The notes under the pieces: model-generated
Database searches by the model: none
The model's input: the letters and a program-made list of their open reading frames with translations, nothing else
Told to the model about the DNA's origin: nothing
Position numbers and translations under genes: made by a program
In this document: positions 53,301 through 61,136 of the stretch, piece by piece
Layout: every line of letters starts with the position of its first letter
Position numbering within the stretch: position 1 is the stretch's first letter
Assembly (NCBI RefSeq): GCF_009766105.1
Contig: NZ_LMUH01000006.1
Location: 185,293 to 249,292 of the forward strand
Reading direction: 5' to 3'
DNA length: 64,000 bases
DNA from: Granulicella sp. S156
Lineage (GTDB): Bacteria; Acidobacteriota; Terriglobia; Terriglobales; Acidobacteriaceae

Positions 53301-53749
53301 CTGGGCAGCCGCAATGGCTCTATGCGAAATACCTGCCCGGTACCAATAACCTGGTCCCGGGCGGCAAGTATTTGAATGCGCTTGCGTTTACTGACCCTCC
53401 AGCAAATGCAGAGCAGGGCGATCTCCGTCGCAATTCGCTTCGCGGATTTAGCTTCTGGCAGCTCGATTTCGGAGTTCACCGCCAGTTTCCGATTACAAAA
53501 TCTTTCGGGGTCCAGTTCCGGGCGGAGATGTTCAATATTCTGAACCACCCCAACTTTGCAAGCCCAGGGCTCTCAGGCTCTAACTATGTGGGCTACACGG
53601 CGCCTGGAACTCCCTTTGTCTTTGGAGAATCTACCGAATCCTATGGGTCCGGTCTGGGTGGTGGTGGCGGCAATACGGGGGGATTCAATCCGCTCTTTCA
53701 ACAGGGTGGTCCTCGTGCCATTCAAATGGCCCTGCGTGTCGAATTCTAA
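50324..53749 (+). CDS. Oar-like TonB-dependent receptor
   Basis: 1141 residues; GGAGG six bases before ATG. Signal sequence at about 30-52 (TGVLLLLILPAMPSSAQ) after a long positive n-region. CarboxypepD_reg-like domain at about 55-140 (FSGTVTDRQGAVVVDARVEL, LRPGRYVLLVSHVGF), plug with LPLDGRSIQSLITLSPGIQL and YFTVDGVSADFG, then a barrel to the C-terminal RAIQMALRVEF with an aromatic end. Followed with only a short gap by the thioredoxin/TPR genes and preceded by the sigma/anti-sigma pair, so it is the surface component of that locus. Ligand unknown; a polypeptide is suggested by the peptidase genes downstream. Confidence 0.9.
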   Translation: MVGELLNRLTRILSVVQRAGAQIYRSSRRQTKSWTTGVLLLLILPAMPSSAQTGISATFSGTVTDRQGAVVVDARVELDNADQGIRLTTKTDNSGSFSEVALRPGRYVLLVSHVGFDATVVRNITLSANDNVALQVVLKVAGRTESVTVNDRPSLINLSPAVSNTIDHELVAELPLDGRSIQSLITLSPGIQLTPVAQNGGNPGQFSVNGMRSNANYFTVDGVSADFGAASYGGFGGINDASSGSTPSTDVTGSFANLVSIDDLQEIQIQTSTYAPEFGRSPGGQISMVTRSGENKFHGALYEYFRNDALDATDWFSNYLQTGKTALRYNDFGGVFGGPILLPKYNGRKHHSFFFFSYEGSRFLLPQPATTSIVPSITARQNAPTEISKEILSAFPIPNHPAFYTDGSGNPCTPGTPNCNANGAFFTSGFSNPSQSNVWSLRLDQNLHDKYMFFARYNRATSGQAGRNGASNAAEINNNDTNTETLTIGATQTFTPRLLNQFSINASSQSTLASTTQDSFGGSVPLPDSVLFPSNPCVGCGGVIRIYGFNAATLPTEIGLTNPTFSKNRQINGVDNLSYRLHEHQLKFGADYRYLSPVSAQESLVVGDYFLNVQALGTGSNEFAIVGFNQSFAIALKSLSLYAQDTWKAAPRLTLTYGVRWELNPPPTGKNGKHPLTVQSLNLNTLDFTYLALAPAGTPLYPTTYKNFAPRFGFAYTAHQTPGRETVLRAGAGVFYDTGQNGFGNISFPYSQEYFLPPGGGAPGYPALTLPVPSAYAQGPAPNFTPSPTNQASVTVAAPNYKLPVSYEWNVTLEQSLGPNTAFSLAYVGSTGHSLQSTEQYIFAPPGTAGVPVSANFSGLTVIGNLGKSAYHSLQAQVHSRFTKQFELLTSYTWSHGVDNGSNDAVQFIPSGIANPNLNRGDSDYDVRNSVSEALTYTIPSVNWHNPLSQILKNWALNNLVSAHSSLPFDVDSQNNSYVTNGGYYTLRADTVPGQPQWLYAKYLPGTNNLVPGGKYLNALAFTDPPANAEQGDLRRNSLRGFSFWQLDFGVHRQFPITKSFGVQFRAEMFNILNHPNFASPGLSGSNYVGYTAPGTPFVFGESTESYGSGLGGGGGNTGGFNPLFQQGGPRAIQMALRVEF

Positions 53750-53779
53750 ATGAGTAGCGACAAAGAGGAGACTTACTCG

Positions 53780-55549
53780 ATGCAAGTCCGGATACTCTCA
53801 GTCCTAATCGCGCCTCTGCTGGCCGGCGGGATCACCGCCCTCTCTGTTGCCCAGACCCCGCTGAATCTTCCGACGGATCGTGCAGGGATCGTCGCTCTCC
53901 AGGCTCGCCAAGAGAAAGAGGAGACGGAGATGAGAAAGGTGCTGGTCTCGAAGGAGCCTGGTGGCAATCTGGATGCACTACCCGCCTTCATACGGCAGCA
54001 CCCGGCGTTCAGTGCGGATAAAGGAGCTGTATTCAACTACGCCTACTCTTTTAAAAGCTACCTGCAAAAAGGACATCCCGATTCCAAGACGCTGGATCTG
54101 AAGATGCATGCGATTCAGGAGGCGCTCCAACAGACAGTCCCAGCCTACTATCAGGGCATGTTCGACTTCGAGATGGCACGACTCTTCTTGAAGAACGACT
54201 GGAATCCTGCAGAGACCAAGATTCTCGCCGCATCTGCCGTGACTCTGTACAGTCAAAGCGATTGCCTGCAAAATGATCGCTTCTCGGCGGAGTCACGCCA
54301 TATCTGGGATGAAAAGAGAGCGAAAGAGCCTGTACCTTTCACCTATCACATCGAGGATGGGGAGATGCACTGTGGGAATGAGGGCGCTTCCTGGTATGCG
54401 ACGCTTGGCAAGATTCAGGCCAAGCTTGGAGAGACGGATGCGGCAGCCGACAGCTTCCAAAAGGCGCTCCACGAGTATTCCAGCATGGAGGCGGCCTTAG
54501 GTCTGGCGGCGATAGACAAGGCCAAGGGAGACAGGCCTGCAGAACTTGAGATGCTGACCGAGGCGTATCTCACAGGGGATATGCCTGCGGAAGACATTCT
54601 GGAGGCAAAGGCCCTCTATGTGGAATTAAACCCAGGGAGTACGTCGGCCGACTACGAGGCTCGCCTGGATCAGAGGTACACAAAAACCTTCGTCAATCCG
54701 GTGAAGTACGCCACTAAATCTGTGCCGCATGTGGTGCTCGAGGAACTCTTTACCGGAGGTGGGTGCGAACCTTGTATGGCGCCTGATCTCGCAACGGAGG
54801 CAGCTCTCCATCGCTATACGCGCGATCAGGTTGTCTTTGCGATCTATCATGATCACGCTCCCGATCCTGACCCTCTCGCTACCAACACCAGTGAGAACCG
54901 AGCCAAATACTACGGCACAGGGGGAAGTACGCCACATGTCTTTCTGGACGGCAAAGAAGCTGAATTGGAAGAGGGACAAGCGAGTCATGCGCAGAGTGCT
55001 TTCGATCTCCTCACGAAGGTTGTTGATCCGATGTTGGCGACTCCGTCCAGAGCAACATTGAATTTAGAGGTGCATCGGGACGGAGATCACGTAGAGGTAA
55101 TGGTAGCCGGGGGGATAGAAGGCCCGGCTGTAAAGACTCACCTGCGGATTCTGCTGCTTGAGACCGAGGTGAGCTACAGCGGTGAGAACACTCTGCGTTT
55201 TCAGCCGATGGTGGTGCGTGCCAGCGCAGCACTCAAAGACGATGAGTCGGGATTTTCTGCGGAGCCCGGCGTAGCGCTTTCACAGAGATATACGTTCGAC
55301 CTGAAGAAGATCGAGGCGGACAACCTCGCGTATTACGACCAATACCGTGAAGAACTGGAGAAGCGAATGGCGCAGTTCATCACGAGCGGCTATATGAGTA
55401 AGGCTGAAGTCGATACGAGGGCTCAGTTTCGCGAGCCAAAGAACCTCATCCATCGCGATCGTCTTGCCGTCGTTGCGTTCTTGCAGGTAGATGACAGCAA
55501 GGAAGTTCTTCAGACGAAATATGCAACGGTGCATGGAGCAACGAGATGA
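53780..55549 (+). CDS. Secreted TPR/thioredoxin-fold protein, CEPC motif
   Basis: 589 residues from ATG 53780, with GAGGAG nine bases upstream (ATG 53750 is possible but adds ten residues before the signal peptide). Signal peptide MQVRILSVLIAPLLAGGITALSVAQ. Residues about 90-280 are helical with TPR-like units (TLGKIQAKLGETDAAADSFQKAL). Residues about 310-410 form a thioredoxin-like fold: LEELFTGGGCEPCMAPDLATEA with Cys329-E-P-Cys332, and a cis-proline loop GGSTPHVFLDG. A beta-rich domain follows. Periplasmic or surface disulfide reductase or isomerase; paralogous to the next gene. Confidence 0.85.
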   Translation: MQVRILSVLIAPLLAGGITALSVAQTPLNLPTDRAGIVALQARQEKEETEMRKVLVSKEPGGNLDALPAFIRQHPAFSADKGAVFNYAYSFKSYLQKGHPDSKTLDLKMHAIQEALQQTVPAYYQGMFDFEMARLFLKNDWNPAETKILAASAVTLYSQSDCLQNDRFSAESRHIWDEKRAKEPVPFTYHIEDGEMHCGNEGASWYATLGKIQAKLGETDAAADSFQKALHEYSSMEAALGLAAIDKAKGDRPAELEMLTEAYLTGDMPAEDILEAKALYVELNPGSTSADYEARLDQRYTKTFVNPVKYATKSVPHVVLEELFTGGGCEPCMAPDLATEAALHRYTRDQVVFAIYHDHAPDPDPLATNTSENRAKYYGTGGSTPHVFLDGKEAELEEGQASHAQSAFDLLTKVVDPMLATPSRATLNLEVHRDGDHVEVMVAGGIEGPAVKTHLRILLLETEVSYSGENTLRFQPMVVRASAALKDDESGFSAEPGVALSQRYTFDLKKIEADNLAYYDQYREELEKRMAQFITSGYMSKAEVDTRAQFREPKNLIHRDRLAVVAFLQVDDSKEVLQTKYATVHGATR

Positions 55550-57561
55550 ACTGGCACCCGCAGAATCCGCTATCCCTTCCATGTAAATCGCAACTGTACT
55601 GCTGCGCGAAAGAACATATGAAGACTCGCTATCTGATATTGAATTTCATCTTTGGCCGCAGAGCTATCGCCCCGATACTGCTGCTCTATGCGCTGTGCGC
55701 CGTGGCCGGAGCACAAGGCGGCGCAAGGAAGCTGACAGCTGAAGATCAAAAACGAATAGCCGCAGCAGCACAGGAGGCGAAGCTTACGCCCGAGCAGCAA
55801 GAACAATTAATGAAATACGCGCAGGAAAGCGATGAGATAACAGCCGAGAGGCTGAGGAAAATTGCAACAATGTTGGCGAAGAAGCCAACCCCTATGATGC
55901 TCAGGGACAAACCGGTACATGAAGCGCTGCAAAAATTGTACGAGATCAAAGACCTCGATCAAAGAGTAGATGCCACCATCGACCTTATGAAAGAGCATCC
56001 TTTGTTTTTTAAAGAATCCGGTGACGGAAGCGACGCAGGCAATTTGCCTATAAATATGGCATACGTCGTAGACGACTATATCGAAGCCAATCTGGACAAG
56101 AATGACAAGCTGCGTGCCAAGCTAAGTGCTATCGACAATGCCTTTGCCCCCGATAACTCACTCGGCAAATCCTTGTATGAGACCACCGTTGCAGGAATTT
56201 TGCTCAAGAAAGGGGCAGTTCTTGAGTATGCCGCGATCCTTGCCCAGAGTTCGATTGCCCTGTTTCATCAGGACGAATATACGGCATTTGAGCGTGCCAA
56301 CCATGCGAACAGGGAAGAGTATGAGTCGCTGAACGATAAAGACCACGTCCCTGAAGCATTTAATTTGGGGGACGCAGACGTGCACTTTCATCAAAAAATG
56401 TCTGTGTGGTCCACAACCCTTGCGGACATCGAGGCAAAGCTCGGCAAGAATCCGGAGGCCCTCGAAGCCTATACGCAAGCCATCAAGTTTCATCCAAACA
56501 TGAAGGCATATCTCGGAGTGGCGAAGCTGCAGGAGGCGAAAGGAGATAAGTCGGAGGCCTTGGAGTCACTCTATGACGCCGATCTCAGCGGGCACCTGGA
56601 CTCAAAAAACATTGTGCATATGCAGCAACTGTATGCGGAGTTGAATCCGGGCAGCAGCGAGCAGTCGCTGGAGTCTCTTCTTGACTTAAGATACAAGGCC
56701 ACGTTTCACAATCCGATTGCGGTTACGCCCTATGTCGCGAGCAGTACCCATTCAGACCGGACTATTCTCGTCGAGTTGTTTACCGGCGCCGCATGTGAGC
56801 CCTGCATGGCGCCTGATTTGGCCGTCGATGCCAGCTTAGAGCGCTACACTCGCGGAGAACTAGTCTTGTTGGTTCACCATGACAACGCTCCGCTTTCCGA
56901 TCCACTTGCCAACGATGTGACCGAAGAGCGTGCCAAGTACTACTCGACGGGAGGAAGTACTCCCCATGCGTTCCTGGACGGCAAAGAACTCAAGCTGGTG
57001 GAGGGTTTACCGCTCCATGCTCAGGACGCATTCGATTCGACAGTGAAGTCCATCGATCAGCGTCTCGACGTTCCGGCAGGAGCGCATCTTGAAATCCACG
57101 CGGAACGGCAAGGATCTAAGGTTCGGGTAGTGGTTGATGGCACGGTCTTAGCGGCACAGCCCAGACTGTTCCTGCACATCGACCTTGTGGAGACGGTGCT
57201 AAGTTATAGCGGCGAGAACGGCCTGCGTTTGCAGCCGATGGTCGTGCGCGCCACCGCGAAGCAGGCAGAGAGCGCGTCTGGTCTTCCGCTTGCCGGGCAC
57301 CACAAGATAGAGGCGACGTATACGTTCGATTTGAAGGAGATTGAGGCGGCCAACATTGTCTACTATGACCGGTTCGACGCTGGTTTGAAGAAACGCACGC
57401 ATGGCATGGCCGGCGCCGAATACCGCGAGAAGAAGAACATCATTGATCCGACCAAACTCGCAGCCGTGGCTTTCGTACAGAACGATACGACCAAGGAAGT
57501 CTTACAGTCGGCTTTTGCAAGCGTTTCGAACGACGGCTCGCCCGAGCTGTCGAAACCGTGA
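55546..57561 (+). CDS. Secreted TPR/thioredoxin-fold protein, second paralog
   Basis: 671 residues from ATG 55546, which overlaps the previous stop (ATGA) and has GGAG upstream; the signal peptide MKTRYLILNFIFGRRAIAPILLLYALCAVAGAQ begins at the internal ATG 55618, which may be the real start. A charged, lysine- and glutamine-rich region (about 60-150) replaces part of the first paralog's head. TPR-like segment LGKNPEALEAYTQAIKFHPNMKAYLGVAKLQEAKGDKSEALESLYDA, then LVELFTGAACEPCMAPDLAV (Cys417, Cys420 in the 55546 numbering) and GGSTPHAFLDGKE. C-terminal beta domain as in the first copy, including SYSGENGLRLQPMVVRA. Clear tandem duplication with divergence. Confidence 0.85.
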   Translation: MNWHPQNPLSLPCKSQLYCCAKEHMKTRYLILNFIFGRRAIAPILLLYALCAVAGAQGGARKLTAEDQKRIAAAAQEAKLTPEQQEQLMKYAQESDEITAERLRKIATMLAKKPTPMMLRDKPVHEALQKLYEIKDLDQRVDATIDLMKEHPLFFKESGDGSDAGNLPINMAYVVDDYIEANLDKNDKLRAKLSAIDNAFAPDNSLGKSLYETTVAGILLKKGAVLEYAAILAQSSIALFHQDEYTAFERANHANREEYESLNDKDHVPEAFNLGDADVHFHQKMSVWSTTLADIEAKLGKNPEALEAYTQAIKFHPNMKAYLGVAKLQEAKGDKSEALESLYDADLSGHLDSKNIVHMQQLYAELNPGSSEQSLESLLDLRYKATFHNPIAVTPYVASSTHSDRTILVELFTGAACEPCMAPDLAVDASLERYTRGELVLLVHHDNAPLSDPLANDVTEERAKYYSTGGSTPHAFLDGKELKLVEGLPLHAQDAFDSTVKSIDQRLDVPAGAHLEIHAERQGSKVRVVVDGTVLAAQPRLFLHIDLVETVLSYSGENGLRLQPMVVRATAKQAESASGLPLAGHHKIEATYTFDLKEIEAANIVYYDRFDAGLKKRTHGMAGAEYREKKNIIDPTKLAAVAFVQNDTTKEVLQSAFASVSNDGSPELSKP

Positions 57562-57568
57562 GGACTCG

Positions 57569-58093
57569 ATGAAAAAAATACACCCTTCCATCCTAGTACT
57601 GGCGTCGGTCGTTGCCCTTACTTTGTTCACTCTCGCAGGAGTGCCCCGCGCATTGGGGGAAACTCCTCAACCCATCCACTGGACGGCGACGGCAACCACG
57701 ATGTCACTCCCACTCAGCAAAGGGTCGAAGGTTCTGGCGAAGATCGCCGCCAGCATCGCGCCGGGCTGGCATCTCTATGCGTTTGATCAACAGCCGGGAG
57801 GACCACTTCCCACTAATGTAAGCCTTGCGGCGGGACAGGCCTTTACGAGCGCCGGCCCCATCGGTGAGTCCACTCCGAAGACAGAGTTTGACTCTAACTT
57901 CAACCTGTCCACGAGGATCTTTGAAGACACGGCTGTCTTCACTGTTCCAGCGAGAGTTTCAGGAGCCGTCTCGGCGAGTTCTCCTAAGCTGATGATCGAC
58001 GTCGCCTTTCAGACTTGCAATGACCGGATGTGTCTGCCACTTACGGTAGTTCACCTTGTAGCTCCGGTCCGAGTAAACGAGGCTCGTCGATGA
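57569..58093 (+). CDS. Free-standing DsbD alpha-domain protein
   Basis: 174 residues; ATG 57569, signal peptide to about residue 30. The immunoglobulin-like DsbD N-terminal fold ends in FQTCNDRMCLPL, the position of the redox cysteine pair in DsbD alpha. In DsbD this domain takes electrons from the membrane segment and passes them to periplasmic thiol proteins. Here it is a separate gene, while the membrane and C-terminal thioredoxin parts are encoded at 61137. Its targets are probably the two CEPC proteins directly upstream. Confidence 0.85.
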   Translation: MKKIHPSILVLASVVALTLFTLAGVPRALGETPQPIHWTATATTMSLPLSKGSKVLAKIAASIAPGWHLYAFDQQPGGPLPTNVSLAAGQAFTSAGPIGESTPKTEFDSNFNLSTRIFEDTAVFTVPARVSGAVSASSPKLMIDVAFQTCNDRMCLPLTVVHLVAPVRVNEARR

Positions 58094-58221
58094 AGATCTG
58101 TGCATTCCGGCACTGTGTGCTGGTGTACATGGCACATGAGTCTTTCACCTTGCACTACACCTCAATCAACCTGGCCTTTGTGCCTGCCCTAATTGCTTTC
58201 GAGAAAGTTGGATTGGTATGA
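58090..58221 (+). CDS. Candidate 43-residue protein bridging two genes
   Basis: The ATG overlaps the DsbD-alpha stop (ATGA) and its TGA overlaps the ATG of the M16 peptidase gene (ATGA), so the ORF fills the interval exactly. GAGG lies seven bases before the ATG. The peptide has two cysteines (KICAFRHC) and a hydrophobic second half (SINLAFVPALIAF), i.e. a possible small membrane peptide. The exact overlaps at both ends suggest translational coupling of the peptidase; chance is possible. No family recognised. Confidence 0.5.
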   Translation: MKICAFRHCVLVYMAHESFTLHYTSINLAFVPALIAFEKVGLV

Positions 58222-59558
58222 AACTAAAGCTCCATATAGGTCTTTCCGTTTGTCTGCTGTCGGCATCGCTCACAGCGCAAACAAAAATCCCACCTTACAA
58301 AGAGGTGACACTCAAGAATGGCTTACGTGTTCTGTTGATGGAAGATCACAGTACGCCCGTGGATGCCATTGCAGTTGTGTACGATGTAGGCTCGCGCGTA
58401 GAAAAGCCTGGTGCCACCGGCTTCGCACACCTATTCGAACACATGATGTTCCAGGGTTCGGCTAACGTAGGCAAGGGCGAGCACATGCAACTCATCCAGG
58501 AAAACGGTGGTGCGATGAACGGTACTACCACCGAGGATCGGACTAATTACTTTGAGATGTTGCCTGCGAACCAGATAGACCTTGGACTCTATCTCGAAGC
58601 CGACCGTATGCGATCGCTCGCTGTTACACAGGCCAATCTCGATAACCAACGCAATGCCGTGCAGGAAGAGAAGCGACTACGGATCGACAATCAGGCTTAC
58701 GGAAGATCGAACGAGGTGTTGCAAAATCTGATGTACGACAACTTCGCGTACAAGCACTCCACCATGGGTTCAATGGCCGATCTGAATGCTGCGAGTGTGC
58801 AGGACGTACAAAAGTTCTTCAAGACCTACTATGCCCCTAATAATGCTGTTATCGCCTTGGTAGGGGACTTCAAGTCGGCCGACGCGCTCAAAAAGGTAGA
58901 GCAGTACTTCGGCAGCATACCCTCGCAACCAGCCCCGCCGCCTCTGGACATTGCCGAACCCAAGCAGCAGGCTGAGCGCCGTCAAACGATAACGGACGAT
59001 TTCGCCAAGCTACCAATGTTGTTGGTTGGATATAAGACGACGCGGGCCAACACTCCTGAGTTTTTTGCACTGGATCTTTTTATGAGCGTTCTTTGCGATG
59101 GGCAGTCTTCCCGTCTTTATCGGCGTCTGGTCGAGCAGGACAAGATTGCGGTGCAGGTGGAAGGCGGCATGGAACCATCACGTGGAATAGCAATGGCTGA
59201 GATTCAGGTGTTATCGCCCCAGGGGACAGACCTCAAAAAGGTCGAGGCCGTAATCTACGAAGAGATCTCCGCATTGGCTAAAAGCGGTCCCGAAGACTGG
59301 GAGATGGAAAAGGTCCTCAACAGCGAACGGAAGCACCAGGTGGGTACAACCAGTTCCGATCTAAATCGTGCTATCACCATGGCGCAGGATGCAGTCTTTT
59401 ATAAGGATCCGACGCTAATGTATACCGAGGTGAAGCGTTATGACGTCATCACCAAGGATGACATCCGCCGAGTTGCACAGCAGTATCTATCCGAAAACAA
59501 TCGAAGCGTTCTGATCACGCTACCCAAAGTGGCGCCAGCTACGAAGGAAACGAGGTAA
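58218..59558 (+). CDS. M16 zinc metallopeptidase, catalytic subunit
   Basis: 446 residues with a signal peptide (to about residue 20). Zinc motif H71-L-F-E74-H75 (inverted HxxEH) with the third ligand in NAVQEEKR near 150. Two M16 domains of about 200 residues each, the second with AQVEGGMEPSRGIAMAEIQVLS and LNRAITMAQDAVFYKDP. M16 clamshell enzymes degrade unfolded or small polypeptides after import. Forms a pair with the following inactive homolog; five bases separate the genes. Confidence 0.92.
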   Translation: MKLKLHIGLSVCLLSASLTAQTKIPPYKEVTLKNGLRVLLMEDHSTPVDAIAVVYDVGSRVEKPGATGFAHLFEHMMFQGSANVGKGEHMQLIQENGGAMNGTTTEDRTNYFEMLPANQIDLGLYLEADRMRSLAVTQANLDNQRNAVQEEKRLRIDNQAYGRSNEVLQNLMYDNFAYKHSTMGSMADLNAASVQDVQKFFKTYYAPNNAVIALVGDFKSADALKKVEQYFGSIPSQPAPPPLDIAEPKQQAERRQTITDDFAKLPMLLVGYKTTRANTPEFFALDLFMSVLCDGQSSRLYRRLVEQDKIAVQVEGGMEPSRGIAMAEIQVLSPQGTDLKKVEAVIYEEISALAKSGPEDWEMEKVLNSERKHQVGTTSSDLNRAITMAQDAVFYKDPTLMYTEVKRYDVITKDDIRRVAQQYLSENNRSVLITLPKVAPATKETR

Positions 59559-59563
59559 TCATA

Positions 59564-61015
59564 ATGAAGAAGCATCTTTCGCTAGTAATCACGCCTCTTG
59601 TGGTATCGCTCCTGGCATCGTGTCCCATATTGACAGAGGGGCAGGTAACAGGAAACGCACAACCTCAGCCAACGCGTTTCAATCGGGCTCCGGTATCAAA
59701 TGAGATTCTCCAGGTACATATCCCGCGTGCGGTGAAGCAGACGCTTCCCAATGGAGTGAGAGTCCTTGTTCTCGAAAATCACCGCGCCGCTCAGATCAAC
59801 ATAAATATTGTTATTGATGGCGCCGGAGGGCTGTTTGATCCAGCCGGACAGCCAGGGCTTGCCAATATGACCGCTCAGATGTTGAGTAGGGGCACCGAGA
59901 AGCTTTCAGCGCAGGATATTGCGCGAGCAATCGATACCCAGGGAGCCTCGATCAACGTCTCCTCCGCTTCTATCTATACGGACACATCTTTGTTTGCCAG
60001 CGGCCTGTCTTCCAACTTCTCTATCTGGCTGCCGATTGTTGCTGACGTTTTGCTGCATCCAAGCTTTCCAGCCAATGAGCTAGCTGACGCAAAAAGTAGA
60101 CAGATGAGCCGTCTCCAATCGCAGCAGGCCAATGCAGGCTTTTTGGCAAGTAAATACATTCGAAAGACTCTCTATGGCGATACACCTGAAGGGATTGTCA
60201 GCGCCACACCGGCCTCCACGGCCGCTTTTACTGTCGACGCGATCCGCGCTTTCTATTCGCAACATTATGCCCCGCAGAATACGATGGTGATCGTTGCCGG
60301 GGACATTACACCCGAGAAGGCGTTTGCGGCGGTCTCGGATGCACTGAAGGGTTGGCAGAAGACCGATTTGCAGGTGAAGCTTCCTCCCGTCAAACAGGAG
60401 ACGGCGCGACGGACGGTCACGCTAGTGGACCGGCCCGACTCTGTACAGACGAACCTGGTCCTTGGACGTCTGGCGATCGACCGGCGTGATCCTGACTATG
60501 TGCCGCTCTCAGTTGCAAATAATATCCTCGGGTCAGGAGCAGCGGGCCGGCTCTTTATGCGGCTTCGCGAAGAGAAAAGTTATACCTATGGGGCTTACAG
60601 CAGGATCGATGCGAACGACTATCGCGGCTACGTAAGTGCAAGCAGCGAGGTCCGCTCATCGGTCACGGGCGGGGCACTTGATGAGTTTTTCAACGAGTTC
60701 CATCGACTCGGCAGCGAACCCGTAAGTGCTCAAGAACTTAGTCGACACGAGCACTCCATGGTGGCTGTATTTGCACTATCGCTTGAGTCGTCACAATCTC
60801 TGATGAGCTACGTCTATACCCAGGCGCACTATGGGTTCCCAGATGATTATTGGGATCGCTATGCGGCGCAGATTGCCACGGTCTCAGCCGAGGATGTGAT
60901 GCGGATGGGAACCAAATACTTTTCCGGCGAGAATATGCAGGTAGTCGCCATCGGAGACCCAACCATTAAACCCGCGCTCGCCAAGTGGGGAGAAGTTCAG
61001 GAAATAAAGCCATAA
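59564..61015 (+). CDS. M16 peptidase homolog, non-catalytic subunit
   Basis: 483 residues, ATG with GAGG eight bases upstream, signal peptide ending near LTEGQ. At the zinc-site position it reads GLANMTAQMLSRGTEKLS, lacking both histidines and the glutamate. The R/Y substrate-binding pair of the second domain is kept (LRLREEKSYTYGAYS). This is the standard arrangement of heteromeric M16 peptidases, in which the inactive subunit binds and presents the substrate. Confidence 0.92.
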   Translation: MKKHLSLVITPLVVSLLASCPILTEGQVTGNAQPQPTRFNRAPVSNEILQVHIPRAVKQTLPNGVRVLVLENHRAAQININIVIDGAGGLFDPAGQPGLANMTAQMLSRGTEKLSAQDIARAIDTQGASINVSSASIYTDTSLFASGLSSNFSIWLPIVADVLLHPSFPANELADAKSRQMSRLQSQQANAGFLASKYIRKTLYGDTPEGIVSATPASTAAFTVDAIRAFYSQHYAPQNTMVIVAGDITPEKAFAAVSDALKGWQKTDLQVKLPPVKQETARRTVTLVDRPDSVQTNLVLGRLAIDRRDPDYVPLSVANNILGSGAAGRLFMRLREEKSYTYGAYSRIDANDYRGYVSASSEVRSSVTGGALDEFFNEFHRLGSEPVSAQELSRHEHSMVAVFALSLESSQSLMSYVYTQAHYGFPDDYWDRYAAQIATVSAEDVMRMGTKYFSGENMQVVAIGDPTIKPALAKWGEVQEIKP

Positions 61016-61136
61016 CCCATGGCGGGCACCGCATCTGCCGCGGTGTTCATCGCTAATGCATGAGAGGTTATCGGTCGAGCTCGCGTCAGGCAATAAGTTC
61101 TTGCCTGGCGGGCACGACTTAAGTCCTGGAGGTCGT

